Shown one piece after another: positions 55,220 through 64,000 of a stretch of DNA of 64,000 bases; the first letter of the stretch is position 1; each line of letters starts with the position of its first letter. The stretch is from contig NZ_NRRS01000013.1 of NCBI RefSeq assembly GCF_016583795.1, positions 1 through 64,000 on the forward strand, in the 5' to 3' direction. Source of the DNA: Rhabdochromatium marinum (lineage in GTDB: Bacteria; Pseudomonadota; Gammaproteobacteria; Chromatiales; Chromatiaceae). The position numbers were made by a program, and so were the translations under genes. Below the pieces are notes generated by a model. It had not been told where the DNA came from. It did no database searches and worked only from the letters and a program-made list of their open reading frames with translations.

Positions 55220-56239
55220 TCAAGCACGGAGTTTTGAAGAGGCATCAGCGACTGTACTGGCATTCTGCTGATCATGATCATCGTAGGCGTTGACGATACG
55301 CTGCACCAGCGCATGACGCACCACATCGCGTGAGGTGAAAAAAGTAAAGCTGATGCCGTTCACCGCGCGCAGCACCTCAATGGCGTGCCGCAATCCCGAG
55401 GGCTGACCATGCGGCAGGTCGATCTGGGTGACATCGCCCGTGACCACCGCCCTGGAGCCGAAGCCAATGCGGGTCAGAAACATCTTCATCTGCTTGGGGG
55501 TGGTGTTCTGAGCTTCGTCGAGAATAATAAAGGCATCATTCAACGTGCGCCCGCGCATGTAGGCCAGGGGCGCAACCTCAATGACATTGCGCTCAATGAG
55601 CTTGCTGACCCGCTCGAAGCCGATCATCTCAAAGAGCGCATCATAGAGCGGACGCAGATAGGGGTCGATTTTTTGTGCCAGATCGCCGGGCAAAAAACCC
55701 AGGCGCTCGCCGGCCTCGACCGCTGGGCGCACCAGCAGCAGGCGGCGCACCCGCTCGGTCTCCAGCGCCTCGACCGCGCTGGCCACAGCTAGATAGGTCT
55801 TGCCGGTGCCGGCCGGGCCGATGCCGAAGCTAATGTCATGCCGCAAAATGGCGTGCAAATATTCCTGCTGGCTGGCCCCTCGCGCACGGATCAGGCCGCG
55901 CTTGGTTTTGATGAGAACCTCCGGCAACTCGGCGCTGGCGCGGGCCGCCTCGACACTGGACGGCTGGAGATGCAGGTGCAAAAGTTCAGGGGTCAGGACT
56001 TCAGTGTCAGTCAGCGCATAGAGATCGCGCAACAACTGTTCGCCCAGCGGCAGAATCTCGGCCTGGCCAATCAGCCGGAACTGCCCCCCCCGGTTGTTGA
56101 TTTCGATCCCCAGGCGTCGCTCGATCAGGCGCAGATGCTGATCGAACTGGCCGCACAGATTAGCCAGGCGGACATTGTCCTCGGGGGTCAGCTCGAAATC
56201 GAGACTGTCGGCAGGGGCACGCGCGGCGGGACTGCTCAA
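55220..56239 (-). CDS. ybeZ: PhoH-family ATPase (YbeZ)
   Basis: A 339-residue protein. An N-terminal domain ([20 protein letters not shown]) precedes the PhoH ATPase with Walker [20 protein letters not shown] (about 140) and Walker [41 protein letters not shown] is the standard late motif. It works with YbeY in RNA metabolism and is probably an RNA helicase-like factor. It overlaps the miaB stop by four bases, and the order is the usual one. Confidence 0.94.
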   Translation of the reverse strand: MSSPAARAPADSLDFELTPEDNVRLANLCGQFDQHLRLIERRLGIEINNRGGQFRLIGQAEILPLGEQLLRDLYALTDTEVLTPELLHLHLQPSSVEAARASAELPEVLIKTKRGLIRARGASQQEYLHAILRHDISFGIGPAGTGKTYLAVASAVEALETERVRRLLLVRPAVEAGERLGFLPGDLAQKIDPYLRPLYDALFEMIGFERVSKLIERNVIEVAPLAYMRGRTLNDAFIILDEAQNTTPKQMKMFLTRIGFGSRAVVTGDVTQIDLPHGQPSGLRHAIEVLRAVNGISFTFFTSRDVVRHALVQRIVNAYDDHDQQNASTVADASSKLRA

Positions 56240-57612
56240 AGCGTACTGGCCGCGCGGGGCGCGACCCTGATTGGCAGGGGCTGTTCCAGCGCCAGAGCGC
56301 GCAGCGAGTTGGGCAGCGCTTCGGTGATGCGCACCTGCATGAAGGAGCCGAGGCGCTCAGCGGGCGCATCAAGATTCACCACCCGGTTGTTTTCGGTGCG
56401 TCCGCTTAGCTGGGCCGGATTGCGTCGGGACGGATGCTCCAGCAGGATGCGTTGCACACTGCCGACCATGGACTGGCTGATGGCCTGGGCCTGGGCATTG
56501 ATCAGGCGTTGCAGGCGCTCCAAGCGCTGCTGTTTCACCGCCTGCGGCGTGCTGTCCGGGTAACCGGCCGCTGGCGTGCCGGGACGGGGGCTGAACAGGA
56601 AGCTGAAGGATTGATCAAAGCCGATGTCCTCAATGAGCTGGAGGGTGGCTTCGAAGTCGGCCTCGGTTTCGCCGGGGAAGCCAACAATAAAATCCGATGA
56701 TAGGCTGATGTTTGGACGCACGGCGCGCAGGCGGCGCACGATGTCGCGATACGCGCTGACGCTGTGGCCGCGCTGCATCCGTGTCAGGATGCGGTCTGAG
56801 CCGCTCTGTACCGGCAGGTGCAGGAAATCCACCAGCTCCGGCACCTCGGCATAGGCCTCAATCAGCGCCTCGGAGAACTCGACCGGATGTGAAGTGGTGA
56901 AGCGAATCCGCTCAATGCCGTCGATGGCGGCGACTGCATGAATAAGCAAAGCCAGATCAGCCGCTTCGCCGTCATCCATGGTGCCGCAATAGGCATTGAC
57001 ATTTTGCCCAAGCAGATTGACCTCGCGCACGCCCTGTTCGGCCAGGCCAGTCACTTCAGCGATGACATCGTCGAAGGGGCGACTAACTTCGGGGCCGCGG
57101 GTATAGGGCACCACGCAGTAGGTGCAGAATTTCGAGCAGCCTTCCATGACCGCCACCCCGGCACTGGGGCCGGTGGCGCGCGGCGGGGGCAGGTGATCGA
57201 ATTTCTCAATCTCCGGGAAGGAGATGTCGATCTGGGGGAGCGTGCGCGCTCGTGCCCGCGCAGCATCCAGCATTGCGGGCAGGCGGTGCAGCGTTTGGGG
57301 GCCGAAGATCAGATCGACGAAGGGGGCACGGGCGCGCAACGCTTCGCCTTCCTGGCTGGCGACACAGCCACCCACGCCGATCAGCAGATGCGGTCGTGCC
57401 ACCTTGAGCGGGCGCCAGCGCCCGAGCAGGGAAAAGACTTTCTCCTGAGCTTTCTCGCGGATGGAACAGGTGTTGAGCACCAGGACATCGGCGTCCTCGG
57501 GGGTTTCGACCCGGATCATGCCGTGGGATGCGTGCAACAAATCCGCAATGCGTGCGGAATCGTAGGCATTCATCTGGCAGCCCTGGGTCTGAATGTAGAG
57601 CTTTGCTGTCAT
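56236..57612 (-). CDS. miaB: MiaB, tRNA-2-methylthio-N6-dimethylallyladenosine synthase
   Basis: A 458-residue radical-SAM methylthiotransferase. The N-terminal cluster Cys are in [25 protein letters not shown] and GGCVASQEG. The radical-SAM triad is in [18 protein letters not shown]-terminal TRAM domain ends the protein ([14 protein letters not shown]). ATG 57612 gives the canonical [11 protein letters not shown] start; the frame upstream (to 57798) looks non-coding. It modifies A37 of tRNAs reading U-starting codons. It is first in the miaB-ybeZ-ybeY-corC operon. Confidence 0.96.
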   Translation of the reverse strand: MTAKLYIQTQGCQMNAYDSARIADLLHASHGMIRVETPEDADVLVLNTCSIREKAQEKVFSLLGRWRPLKVARPHLLIGVGGCVASQEGEALRARAPFVDLIFGPQTLHRLPAMLDAARARARTLPQIDISFPEIEKFDHLPPPRATGPSAGVAVMEGCSKFCTYCVVPYTRGPEVSRPFDDVIAEVTGLAEQGVREVNLLGQNVNAYCGTMDDGEAADLALLIHAVAAIDGIERIRFTTSHPVEFSEALIEAYAEVPELVDFLHLPVQSGSDRILTRMQRGHSVSAYRDIVRRLRAVRPNISLSSDFIVGFPGETEADFEATLQLIEDIGFDQSFSFLFSPRPGTPAAGYPDSTPQAVKQQRLERLQRLINAQAQAISQSMVGSVQRILLEHPSRRNPAQLSGRTENNRVVNLDAPAERLGSFMQVRITEALPNSLRALALEQPLPIRVAPRAASTL

Positions 57613-57707
57613 CAACTCAATTAAACGTAAACGGCCGGAAATCGCCGTACTGAAATGGCGCATAAGGCTAGTCGATTCCCGTCCCGAGGTCCAGTGACAA
57701 ATGCCAG

Positions 57708-59408
57708 CTATTTTTCGCGTGGATAAGGCCAGGCCACCAGTCCGCCTTCCATCACTTTCACATTGCGCCAGCCGTGGGCTTGCAGGATGGCGGCGCACTC
57801 GTAGCCGCGCAGGGAAATTTTGCAGTACAGCACAATCTCCTTGTCCTTATCCTGCGGGAGCTCGTTGAGCCGGTCGCGCAGGGCGCCCTGTGGAATCAGG
57901 GTTTCGCCAATCCCCAGGCGCATTTCCTCGAACTCCTCCGGATTGCGGGTATCGAGAATAAACACATCCTCGCCGGCATCGACCTTACGCTTCACCTCGC
58001 TGACTGAGAGACCGTGCATGCGGCCCTTGAGTTTGTTCTCCATCGCATGCGCGGCGACAATGACATGATCAAGCGCCAGGGAATAAGGCGGTGCATACGG
58101 TAGGTCGGCATTGACCATATCACTGACGGTCAGCTTGCCGGTGATGGCAGTGGCCATGACCGCCACCCGTTTGCTGACATCGCCCGGCCCAATGCATTGA
58201 AATCCCAGAATGCGTTCGCTGCCGCGCTCGGCCACCAGCTTACTGATCAGCAGTTGGCCGTGCATGAACATGGGGATATCCAGCCCGGAGATGAGCACGG
58301 TTTCGACATCCAGGCCAGCGGCATGCGCAGCGCTGGCGGACAAACCGGTGACGCCCACGGTGTAATCGAAAATTTTGCAAATGCCGGTCTGTATGTTGCC
58401 AGGGAAGCGCGCGCTGCCTGGTTCGATGACATTCTGCCCCACCACGCGCCCCTGCAAATTGGCCAGATCGCCGTAGGGCGCGCGATTTTGCGCCTGGGTG
58501 ATCATAGAGGTGCATTCCACGCAGTCACCGGCGGCATAAATGTCTGGGTCAGAGGTCTGCATAAATTCATTGACCAGCAGGCCGCCCTGCTCGCCGATCT
58601 CGAGACCGGCTGCCTGCGCCAGCGCGATGCTGGGGCGCACCCCGACGGAAATGACCGCCAACTGCGCCGGCAGTTCGGTGCCATTATCAAGTTTCACACC
58701 GGTGAGCCGCCCCTCCTCACCGAGAAACTCCGCCACGCCATTGCCGGTAATGATGTCGGCTCCCTGGGTACGGGTGTGATTGACAACCAGCCGAGCCAGA
58801 TCCGGGTCCAGGAAGGGCAGCACCTGGGGGGTTTTTTCGATGATGGTGGTTTCAATGCCAGCCAGTCGCAGTGCCTCGCAGACTTCAAAACCGATCAGGC
58901 CGCCGCCGACAATAATGGCCCGGGTCACCTGGCCCTGATCGCGAACCGCACGCAGAGCATCGGCATCGGCCAGGGAATGCAGGGCGAGCACGCCTTCGAG
59001 GTCGGCACCGGGCGCCGCCGGGCGCAGGGGCGCTGCACCTGTGGCCAATACGAGACGGTCGTAAGCAATGCTGTCTTGGTGGCCGCTGTCGAGATGCCGA
59101 TAGGTGACGGTTTTGTGCTCGCGGTCGATGCTGACGGCTTCAGTGCGCACCAGTGCATGGATTCGCTTGGCCTTGTCGAAAAACTTCGGATCACGCGGCA
59201 CTCCGGCGGGGCTACAGACCAGCAGATTGCGGTCATCAAAGGTACCGCCGATATAGTAGGGATAGCCGCAGGAGGCCATTGACAGATCAGGATCGCGTTG
59301 GATCAGCGTGATCTCGGCGAATTCATCCGTGCGCCGCGCCTTGGCCGCCGCCTTGGGACCGGCGGCTGAGCCGCCGATGACAACAATTTTCAGGGGTTCT
59401 GAAGACAT
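57708..59408 (-). CDS. CoA-disulfide/persulfide reductase-like flavoprotein with rhodanese domain
   Basis: A 566-residue two-domain protein. Residues 1-455 form a pyridine-nucleotide-disulfide oxidoreductase of the CoADR type: FAD loop [18 protein letters not shown], a single redox Cys (C47) in [16 protein letters not shown] loop [20 protein letters not shown] and FAD contact IYAAGDCVE. Residues about 465-560 form a rhodanese domain with the active Cys in [15 protein letters not shown]. Relatives reduce CoA disulfide, CoA persulfide or polysulfide with NADH. In a sulfur-oxidising host it could handle zero-valent sulfur; that is inference. It is divergent from the lipoprotein gene. Confidence 0.88.
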   Translation of the reverse strand: MSSEPLKIVVIGGSAAGPKAAAKARRTDEFAEITLIQRDPDLSMASCGYPYYIGGTFDDRNLLVCSPAGVPRDPKFFDKAKRIHALVRTEAVSIDREHKTVTYRHLDSGHQDSIAYDRLVLATGAAPLRPAAPGADLEGVLALHSLADADALRAVRDQGQVTRAIIVGGGLIGFEVCEALRLAGIETTIIEKTPQVLPFLDPDLARLVVNHTRTQGADIITGNGVAEFLGEEGRLTGVKLDNGTELPAQLAVISVGVRPSIALAQAAGLEIGEQGGLLVNEFMQTSDPDIYAAGDCVECTSMITQAQNRAPYGDLANLQGRVVGQNVIEPGSARFPGNIQTGICKIFDYTVGVTGLSASAAHAAGLDVETVLISGLDIPMFMHGQLLISKLVAERGSERILGFQCIGPGDVSKRVAVMATAITGKLTVSDMVNADLPYAPPYSLALDHVIVAAHAMENKLKGRMHGLSVSEVKRKVDAGEDVFILDTRNPEEFEEMRLGIGETLIPQGALRDRLNELPQDKDKEIVLYCKISLRGYECAAILQAHGWRNVKVMEGGLVAWPYPREK

Positions 59409-59540
59409 GATTTGACCTATGGGGAATGCACATTAAAACAATATTCTGAGCGTGCTTGTCTGCTGTCGCACTGTAGTCGCGACCTCATATCGCTTAGGAT
59501 ACCAGGCTTCATCACCCAAACTTAAAGAGGAATCCACAAC

Positions 59541-59903
59541 ATGCCCAATCAATACGCGAAATTGTTCGCGCTCCTCGCCGCCGGCCTTGTCAGCCTGGCG
59601 CTGAGCCTGATGCTGAGCAGTTGCGGCAACGGTCTGATCGCCCCTGAGGGGCCAAAATCCAACGCCTTTTTGAATCAACTTGACGCCAACTGCGGGACGC
59701 TCAACATCGGCGATCAGCCGATCAACTACCTGCTTGACATCAACAACGAGGATACGTATTTCATCGACGAGGCCAGCAAGCTCGCTGCCGGCGAGATTGA
59801 TCAGGCGACCTTTGCCAGCGATATCAACGCTTTTTATCCGACTGGCAGCAACGGACGCGCGCTCCAGTGTATTGTTGCGCAACTCAGCCCGAGCGCACCA
59901 TGA
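59541..59903 (+). CDS. Small secreted lipoprotein, unknown function
   Basis: A 120-residue protein with a lipoprotein signal peptide and lipobox LMLSSC, the Cys being residue 28. The following Gly-Asn suggests outer-membrane sorting rather than Asp-based retention. Two more Cys (NQLDANCGTLNIGD; RALQCIVAQL) could form a disulfide. AGAGGA ten bases upstream is a good ribosome site. No family recognised. It is divergent from the flavoprotein and convergent with the GGDEF-EAL gene. Confidence 0.75.
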   Translation: MPNQYAKLFALLAAGLVSLALSLMLSSCGNGLIAPEGPKSNAFLNQLDANCGTLNIGDQPINYLLDINNEDTYFIDEASKLAAGEIDQATFASDINAFYPTGSNGRALQCIVAQLSPSAP

Positions 59904-59921
59904 CAATTGGATAATCTTTGC

Positions 59922-59940
59922 CGCGACCGGCTCGGTCGCG
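59922..59940. terminator. Perfect hairpin between convergent genes
   Basis: CGCGACCG-GCT-CGGTCGCG, an 8-bp stem with a 3-base loop, lies between the lipoprotein and GGDEF-EAL stops. There is no T run on either side, so it is at most an unusual bidirectional terminator. Confidence 0.4.
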
Positions 59941-59947
59941 TGCCCGG

Positions 59948-61762
59948 TTAAACCTGGGTGGCTTGCTCCCCTGCCGGGCCGCCAGCCGGACTGCTGGCTT
60001 GGCCAATGCGGGTGGCGAAGTGCACGAAATCTTCGGCCGGCAGCGGCTTAGCGAACAGATAGCCCTGTCCGAGCGAACACCCTTCATTGAGCAGAAACGC
60101 CTGCTGTTCCTGAGTTTCGATCCCCTCGGCCAGCAGCTCCAGTGACAGGCTGGTGCCGAGTGCGATAATAGCCCGCACAATGGCCGCATCGTTGAGATCC
60201 TCGGGAATGTCCGACACAAACGAGCGGTCGATCTTGAGCTTGGTCAGCGGCAGGCGCTTGAGGTAGCTCATGGAGGAATAGCCGGTGCCGAAGTCATCCA
60301 CGGCCACCCTGATCCCCGCCTGACGCAACAGATGCAAACAGTCAATCGAGCGGTGCGGCGACTGCATGACGGTAGATTCGGTGATTTCGATCTCCAGCAC
60401 CTCGGGAGCCAGCTCGGATTGCTCCAGGATATTGATGATTTTTTGCGCCAGATCGCGTTGTTCAAACTGACGTGTAGACAAATTCACGGATATGGAGGTC
60501 GTCGGCGCCACCACACCGGCGACGCGCCAAGCTTGCATCTGTTGGCAGGCGGTGCGCAATCCCCAGTCGCCCAGCGGGTTGATCAGGCCAGACTCCTCGG
60601 CAAGCGGAATAAAGGTGACCGGCGAGACTAGCCCGCGTTCGGGGTGCCGCCAGCGCACCAGAGCTTCAATGCCGTAGAGCTGCCCAATGCGCAGATCAAT
60701 CTGCGGTTGGTAATAGAGTTCAAACTCATCGCGTTCCAGAGCCTCTTGCAGACTGGCTTCCAGCACCAGGCGGTCGCGGGCGGCAGTTGTGAGTTGCTCG
60801 GTGAAAAAGTGCGCCGTCTTGCCGCCCTCGGCTTTGGCTGAGTAGAGCGCGGCATCGGCCTTGCGCAGCAGATCGTCCGCCGTGTGGCCCTGATCCGGAT
60901 ACAGGGCAATCCCGATGCTGGCCCCGACCAGCACCCGCTGACCGTGCAGGATGAACGGTGGTTGCAGCGCTTCATGGATGCGCTCAGCAAAACGGGCCGG
61001 CTCGTCCTTGGTCTGGAAGGGCGCCGGGATCAGGCCGAACTCATCGCCGCCGAGCCGGGCCAGGGTTTCATGTTCACCGACCAGCTGCTGCAAGCGCCCG
61101 GCCACGGCTTTGAGGATCTCATCACCATCCTGGTGGTCAAAGCAGTCGTTGATCTGCTTGAAGCGATCAAGATCGACAATCATCACTGCCAAACGGGCCT
61201 GGTGCCGGCGCGCCTCGGCAAGGCCTTCACTCAGGCGATCCGCGAACAGCAAGCGGTTGGGCAGGCTGGTCAGCAGATCGTACTGTGACAGACGTAATAC
61301 AATGAGCTCACTGCGTCTCAGTTCGGCGGCGATGACCAGTTGCTCGGAGATATCGTGAGCGATCTCGATGATGCCAAAAATCCGGTCCTGATCGTCGCGT
61401 AATGGACTAGCGGAGAGTTCATAGCTCTGTTCGGTGCCTGGCTCCTCGATCAGGTGTACCACCTTGGTCGAACAGCCTTGGGCAAAAACCTCGGCCAACG
61501 GACACTCCCGACCCAGCTCGGAACAGGGCTTGTCACTACCATATAGAAGCTCATAACAATGTAACGACTGGAGTGGACGTTTGCGTTCACGCGCTTGCCG
61601 CTTGGCGGCCTGGTTCATGCGAATCAGGCGATAATCCTGCGCGATGACCATAATCGGGTTGTCAATACCGTCAATGATATGCTGCAGGAAGGTGCGTTCC
61701 TGGATCAAGGCGGCCGTGTTGGCCGCGTCTTGCTCGGTGATGTCGATATCGGCATTTATCAT
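59948..61762 (-). CDS. PAS-GGDEF-EAL cyclic-di-GMP protein
   Basis: A 604-residue cytosolic protein. The N-terminal PAS domain (about 20-145) carries a Cys cluster (HCYELLYGSDKPCSELGREC) typical of a redox- or metal-sensing PAS subtype. The GGDEF domain (about 160-325) has an intact LARLGGDEFGLI. The EAL domain (about 335-590) has YGIEALVRWRHPERGLV and DDFGTGYSSMSYLKRLPL with metal-binding residues in place. It could both make and degrade cyclic di-GMP. It overlaps dsbA by four bases. Confidence 0.92.
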   Translation of the reverse strand: MINADIDITEQDAANTAALIQERTFLQHIIDGIDNPIMVIAQDYRLIRMNQAAKRQARERKRPLQSLHCYELLYGSDKPCSELGRECPLAEVFAQGCSTKVVHLIEEPGTEQSYELSASPLRDDQDRIFGIIEIAHDISEQLVIAAELRRSELIVLRLSQYDLLTSLPNRLLFADRLSEGLAEARRHQARLAVMIVDLDRFKQINDCFDHQDGDEILKAVAGRLQQLVGEHETLARLGGDEFGLIPAPFQTKDEPARFAERIHEALQPPFILHGQRVLVGASIGIALYPDQGHTADDLLRKADAALYSAKAEGGKTAHFFTEQLTTAARDRLVLEASLQEALERDEFELYYQPQIDLRIGQLYGIEALVRWRHPERGLVSPVTFIPLAEESGLINPLGDWGLRTACQQMQAWRVAGVVAPTTSISVNLSTRQFEQRDLAQKIINILEQSELAPEVLEIEITESTVMQSPHRSIDCLHLLRQAGIRVAVDDFGTGYSSMSYLKRLPLTKLKIDRSFVSDIPEDLNDAAIVRAIIALGTSLSLELLAEGIETQEQQAFLLNEGCSLGQGYLFAKPLPAEDFVHFATRIGQASSPAGGPAGEQATQV

Positions 61763-62427
61763 GCGGGTGGTGGTCGCTGGCGCGCCTTGTCAATCAGTCG
61801 CTCGGCAATGGTCAGCAGGGCTCCATAGTTTTTCGCGCCGTTGTTCAACACGGCGTAGCGCCCACCGACGGCGATCATGGGAACGGCTTTGACCTGATAA
61901 TCTTCGCTGAGGGCTTTGGCGCGTGCCACCTTGGTTTCCACCGCAAAGCCGTTGAAGATGTCCTCGAAGGATGCGGGATCGACCCCCTGCTGCTGGAGCC
62001 AATCGAGCATCTTGCGCGGCTGGTACAGGGCGATGCGTTCCTGGGTGACAGCATCGAAAACCGCTTGATCGAGCCGGTCAAGTGCTTGGCTGAATTCCAG
62101 CGCATAGTAGAGTCGCGCCAGATTCTCCCAGGCTGCGCGCCCGAAGGTCTCGGGTACGCGACGGAAGCTGACATCCTCTGGAAGCTTGGCTGCCCAGTCT
62201 TTGATTAGCGGGTTGAGGTGCGCGCAATGCGAGCAGCCATAGGAAAAGAATTCCAGCACCTCGATCTGGCCGTCTTCATCGCCAGGTTGCGGCGGCGTGA
62301 TAGCGCGCCATTCGTGCCCCTCGCGCACATCATCGTCTGATGCCTGCGCGCTCCAGGTCACGGGTAGCAGGGTACTGCCGAGTGCTGCCAACAGGTGACG
62401 GTTGAAATGCCGGCGCGATAAGGCCAT
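61759..62427 (-). CDS. dsbA: DsbA-like thiol:disulfide oxidoreductase with CSHC active site
   Basis: A 222-residue periplasmic oxidase. The active site is EFFSYGCSHCAHLNPL, CSHC where E. coli DsbA has CPHC. The cis-Pro loop is VKAVPMIAVGG. The signal peptide starts ALSRRHFNRHLLAALGS, a twin-arginine-like motif that would suit Tat or a Sec signal with two Arg. It introduces disulfides into exported proteins. dsbB lies 26 bases upstream in the same operon. Confidence 0.9.
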   Translation of the reverse strand: MALSRRHFNRHLLAALGSTLLPVTWSAQASDDDVREGHEWRAITPPQPGDEDGQIEVLEFFSYGCSHCAHLNPLIKDWAAKLPEDVSFRRVPETFGRAAWENLARLYYALEFSQALDRLDQAVFDAVTQERIALYQPRKMLDWLQQQGVDPASFEDIFNGFAVETKVARAKALSEDYQVKAVPMIAVGGRYAVLNNGAKNYGALLTIAERLIDKARQRPPPA

Positions 62428-62453
62428 GCAGAGATCCTCCTATCGCTTGGTCT

Positions 62454-62987
62454 TCAGTTGAGTGGGCCAGTGGTTGAGTCATGCTGGGCGCGCGTCAATT
62501 GCAGGTGCCAAATCGCCAACGCCAGTACACTAAGATAAAGCACCAGGGCCCAGTTGGCCAGCGAGAGCCCTAGGATCACCAGTTCGCGGTCTTCACAAAA
62601 ACCGCCGGCCATAAACAGTGTTGGCCACAAGCCGCCGAGCCATTCGACCAGCCGCTCAATGGGACCCATATCGGCCCCCACGCAGGAAATGCTTCCGGGC
62701 GGCTGCAGTTGCAGCCAGCTTTGATAAGCAGCGGTCACGGCACCCGTCAGGGCCAGGAGAGAAAAAGCGCTACCAGCCAGGGTTCCCCAGGGCGCGCGCA
62801 GCACGGCCAAGAGCGCCAGCGGCGCCATTAGCATTAGCAAAAGACGCTGAAAAATGCACAGATGACAAGGCGACAACTGCAACCAAGCGGTTAACCCAAC
62901 GGTGGTTGCGGCTGCGATGGCGCACAAGAGTGCCAGTAGCAGCCAGGGCCACTGGTGACGTACAAGCGGCATGAACAACAAACGCAT
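62454..62987 (-). CDS. dsbB: DsbB disulfide bond formation membrane protein
   Basis: A 177-residue inner-membrane protein with four helices. The first periplasmic loop has the CxxC pair (LSPCHLCIFQR). The second loop has two Cys (SISCVGADMGP; GGFCEDRELVI) as in DsbB. It reoxidises DsbA and passes electrons to quinone. Co-oriented with dsbA 26 bases downstream and HDOD 17 bases upstream. Confidence 0.93.
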   Translation of the reverse strand: MRLLFMPLVRHQWPWLLLALLCAIAAATTVGLTAWLQLSPCHLCIFQRLLLMLMAPLALLAVLRAPWGTLAGSAFSLLALTGAVTAAYQSWLQLQPPGSISCVGADMGPIERLVEWLGGLWPTLFMAGGFCEDRELVILGLSLANWALVLYLSVLALAIWHLQLTRAQHDSTTGPLN

Positions 62988-63004
62988 GAAAAAACAAGCC
63001 CCAC

Positions 63005-63856
63005 CTAATGATGCATCGTAATCGCTTCGTTGACTAAATCCTCAATCATGACCTCAAGCTGCGCGAGCTGGATCTCTTTCAGACCCAACACCTGAGCCTC
63101 CAACGTGGCTCCCAGCACGATGTCCGGGGTGGCGTCCTGCCCGACACCCATCTTTTGACACACCAGATCGAGTAGCCGAACCATGGCCATAATAGAATCC
63201 GCTTCGTCAAACGCTTCCTGGTGATGGTTTTGCGCGATCAGTGCAAAGTGCTTGGGCAATTCCCACTTGAGCATCAGGCGACAACCGATCTCATTGTGCA
63301 TGGCTTCAAGAATTTCATCGATCAGAATATCGGTGATGGTTACTGATACGCTGCTGTCTTCTGACAAACTATCGAGCACCTTGAGCAGAAACAGCTCGCC
63401 GATATCATGCAGCAATCCGCACAAAAACGCTGTTTCCGCCTCGTCGCGCCGTCCGAACTGCTCGGCTATCCAGCGCGCACCACTGGCACATACATAAGCC
63501 CGTTGCCACAGATTGGACATACGCTGGGCCGTGGTGGGCAGTTTGGACTGATAGGCCAGCAGTTGCGAGGCCATCATGGCTAAACTGGCGACCTTGTTAA
63601 TCCCCAACCGCAACACCGCGCCGCTGAGTGTGTCCACCTGCCTAAGGCCACCATAGAAGGAGGAATTCGCTACCTGCAAAATCCGGCTGGTCAAGGCCTG
63701 ATCCTTCATGATTAGATCGGTTACCTGCTGCATGGTCGCCGTCTCGGAGGTCTTGAGCTGCTGCAATTCCAATGCCACGCGATTAAATACTGGCAATTGT
63801 TGGCTATCGACATCAAAACGCTCGTCAATCAGCTCCTTTAAGGACTTTTTACTCAT
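63005..63856 (-). CDS. HDOD domain protein
   Basis: A 283-residue protein, an HDOD domain across about 20-215: LPVFNRVALELQQLKTSETA, then LTSRILQVANSSFYGGLRQV, and FLCGLLHDIGELFLLKVLD. HDOD domains are inactive relatives of HD phosphohydrolases used in signal transduction, often in motility or cyclic-di-GMP regulation. It is in one operon with dsbB, dsbA and the GGDEF-EAL protein. Confidence 0.9.
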   Translation of the reverse strand: MSKKSLKELIDERFDVDSQQLPVFNRVALELQQLKTSETATMQQVTDLIMKDQALTSRILQVANSSFYGGLRQVDTLSGAVLRLGINKVASLAMMASQLLAYQSKLPTTAQRMSNLWQRAYVCASGARWIAEQFGRRDEAETAFLCGLLHDIGELFLLKVLDSLSEDSSVSVTITDILIDEILEAMHNEIGCRLMLKWELPKHFALIAQNHHQEAFDEADSIMAMVRLLDLVCQKMGVGQDATPDIVLGATLEAQVLGLKEIQLAQLEVMIEDLVNEAITMHH

Positions 63857-63891
63857 GGTTAAAGCTCGTTGTTCGATCAGCTACAGGGGCC

Positions 63892-64000
63892 CTAGCCGTT
63901 GACAGCGCCAACCATAGCGAGGATTTCGCGATAGGACCGGGGACGGCCAACGCGCGGCAGCTTGCCGAGCACTTCCTTGATGGTGGTCAGTCCCTGTGCG
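63892..64000 (-). CDS. C-terminal end of an unidentified protein, possibly a secretion/pilus ATPase
   Basis: Thirty-six codons enter from the right edge and end at a stop at 63892. The segment AQGLTTIKEVLGKLPRVGR resembles the ...GxTTxxEVLR... ending of GspE/PilB-type ATPases, but the remaining SYREILAMVGAVNG does not match well. The stop is 35 bases before the HDOD start. Too short to be sure. Confidence 0.4.
   Translation of the reverse strand, partial: AQGLTTIKEVLGKLPRVGRPRSYREILAMVGAVNG

Noticed and set aside
57613-57798. 62-codon N-terminal extension of MiaB
   Set aside because: The canonical MiaB start is at 57612 and the extra residues look non-coding.
58197-59282. 361-codon open frame antisense to the rhodanese flavoprotein
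   Set aside because: Shadow of a clear two-domain enzyme.

Overview
The window looks like chromosomal DNA of a GC-rich, free-living, nitrogen-fixing gammaproteobacterium. The nifL-nifA pair, feoABC, recCBD, miaB-phoH-ybeY-corC, dsbA/dsbB and a moxR/bat operon all fit that class. A purple sulfur bacterium or close relative (Chromatiales) is my best guess, supported mildly by the rhodanese-tailed CoA-disulfide-reductase-like flavoprotein. No photosynthesis, rRNA or nitrogenase structural gene is present, so the placement is inference. I found no tRNA and no CRISPR array.

Layout. 1-2.0 kb: decayed accessory DNA, namely a DUF6399-type transposase-like fragment cut by the window edge and an AAA-ATPase/PD-(D/E)XK pseudogene with internal deletions. 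2.0-5.3 kb: nifL-nifA, the redox/nitrogen switch for nif expression. 5.4-18.1 kb: feoA-feoB-feoC (ferrous iron uptake) run almost without gaps into recC-recB-recD (double-strand break repair). 18.1-25.6 kb: a minus-strand set with an aspartoacylase-like metallohydrolase, a large hybrid histidine kinase, a YfiR-like (DUF4154) periplasmic protein and a TonB-dependent receptor, split by a 0.5 kb zone of insertion-sequence debris. 25.6-32.7 kb: malic enzyme, family 4 uracil-DNA glycosylase, leuA, and a type I secretion adaptor and ATPase with no outer-membrane partner or substrate gene nearby.

32.9-35.6 kb: a GDP-mannose 4,6-dehydratase gene (gmd) broken by two independent transpositions. One is an 89-bp non-coding element with IS66-like ends; the other is a 1579-bp ISL3-family element. 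Both are flanked by 8-bp target duplications, and removing both in silico restores an uninterrupted 317-codon frame. The ISL3 element carries a long nested inverted repeat just before its frameshifted transposase gene.

35.6-40.9 kb: mutM with a gliding-type ABC exporter set (GldA/GldF/GldG-like plus a DUF4340-like protein), then rpmB-rpmG. 41.1-44.7 kb: a chemoreceptor with two Cache-like sensor segments and its CheW. 44.7-52.9 kb: moxR-DUF58-DUF4381-batA-batBC-batD, an envelope-stress type AAA/von Willebrand operon. 53.0-57.6 kb: mtgA convergent with miaB-phoH-ybeY-corC. 57.7-59.9 kb: the flavoprotein and a small lipoprotein, divergent. 59.9-64.0 kb: one tight minus-strand series: the C-terminus of a possible secretion/pilus ATPase, an HDOD protein, dsbB, dsbA and a PAS-GGDEF-EAL protein.

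Most of the window is ordinary core genome. The best leads are the doubly interrupted gmd with its small IS66-like element, the nested inverted repeat in the ISL3 element, and the TonB receptor/YfiR/hybrid-kinase set, which may sense an extracellular ligand through the outer membrane.
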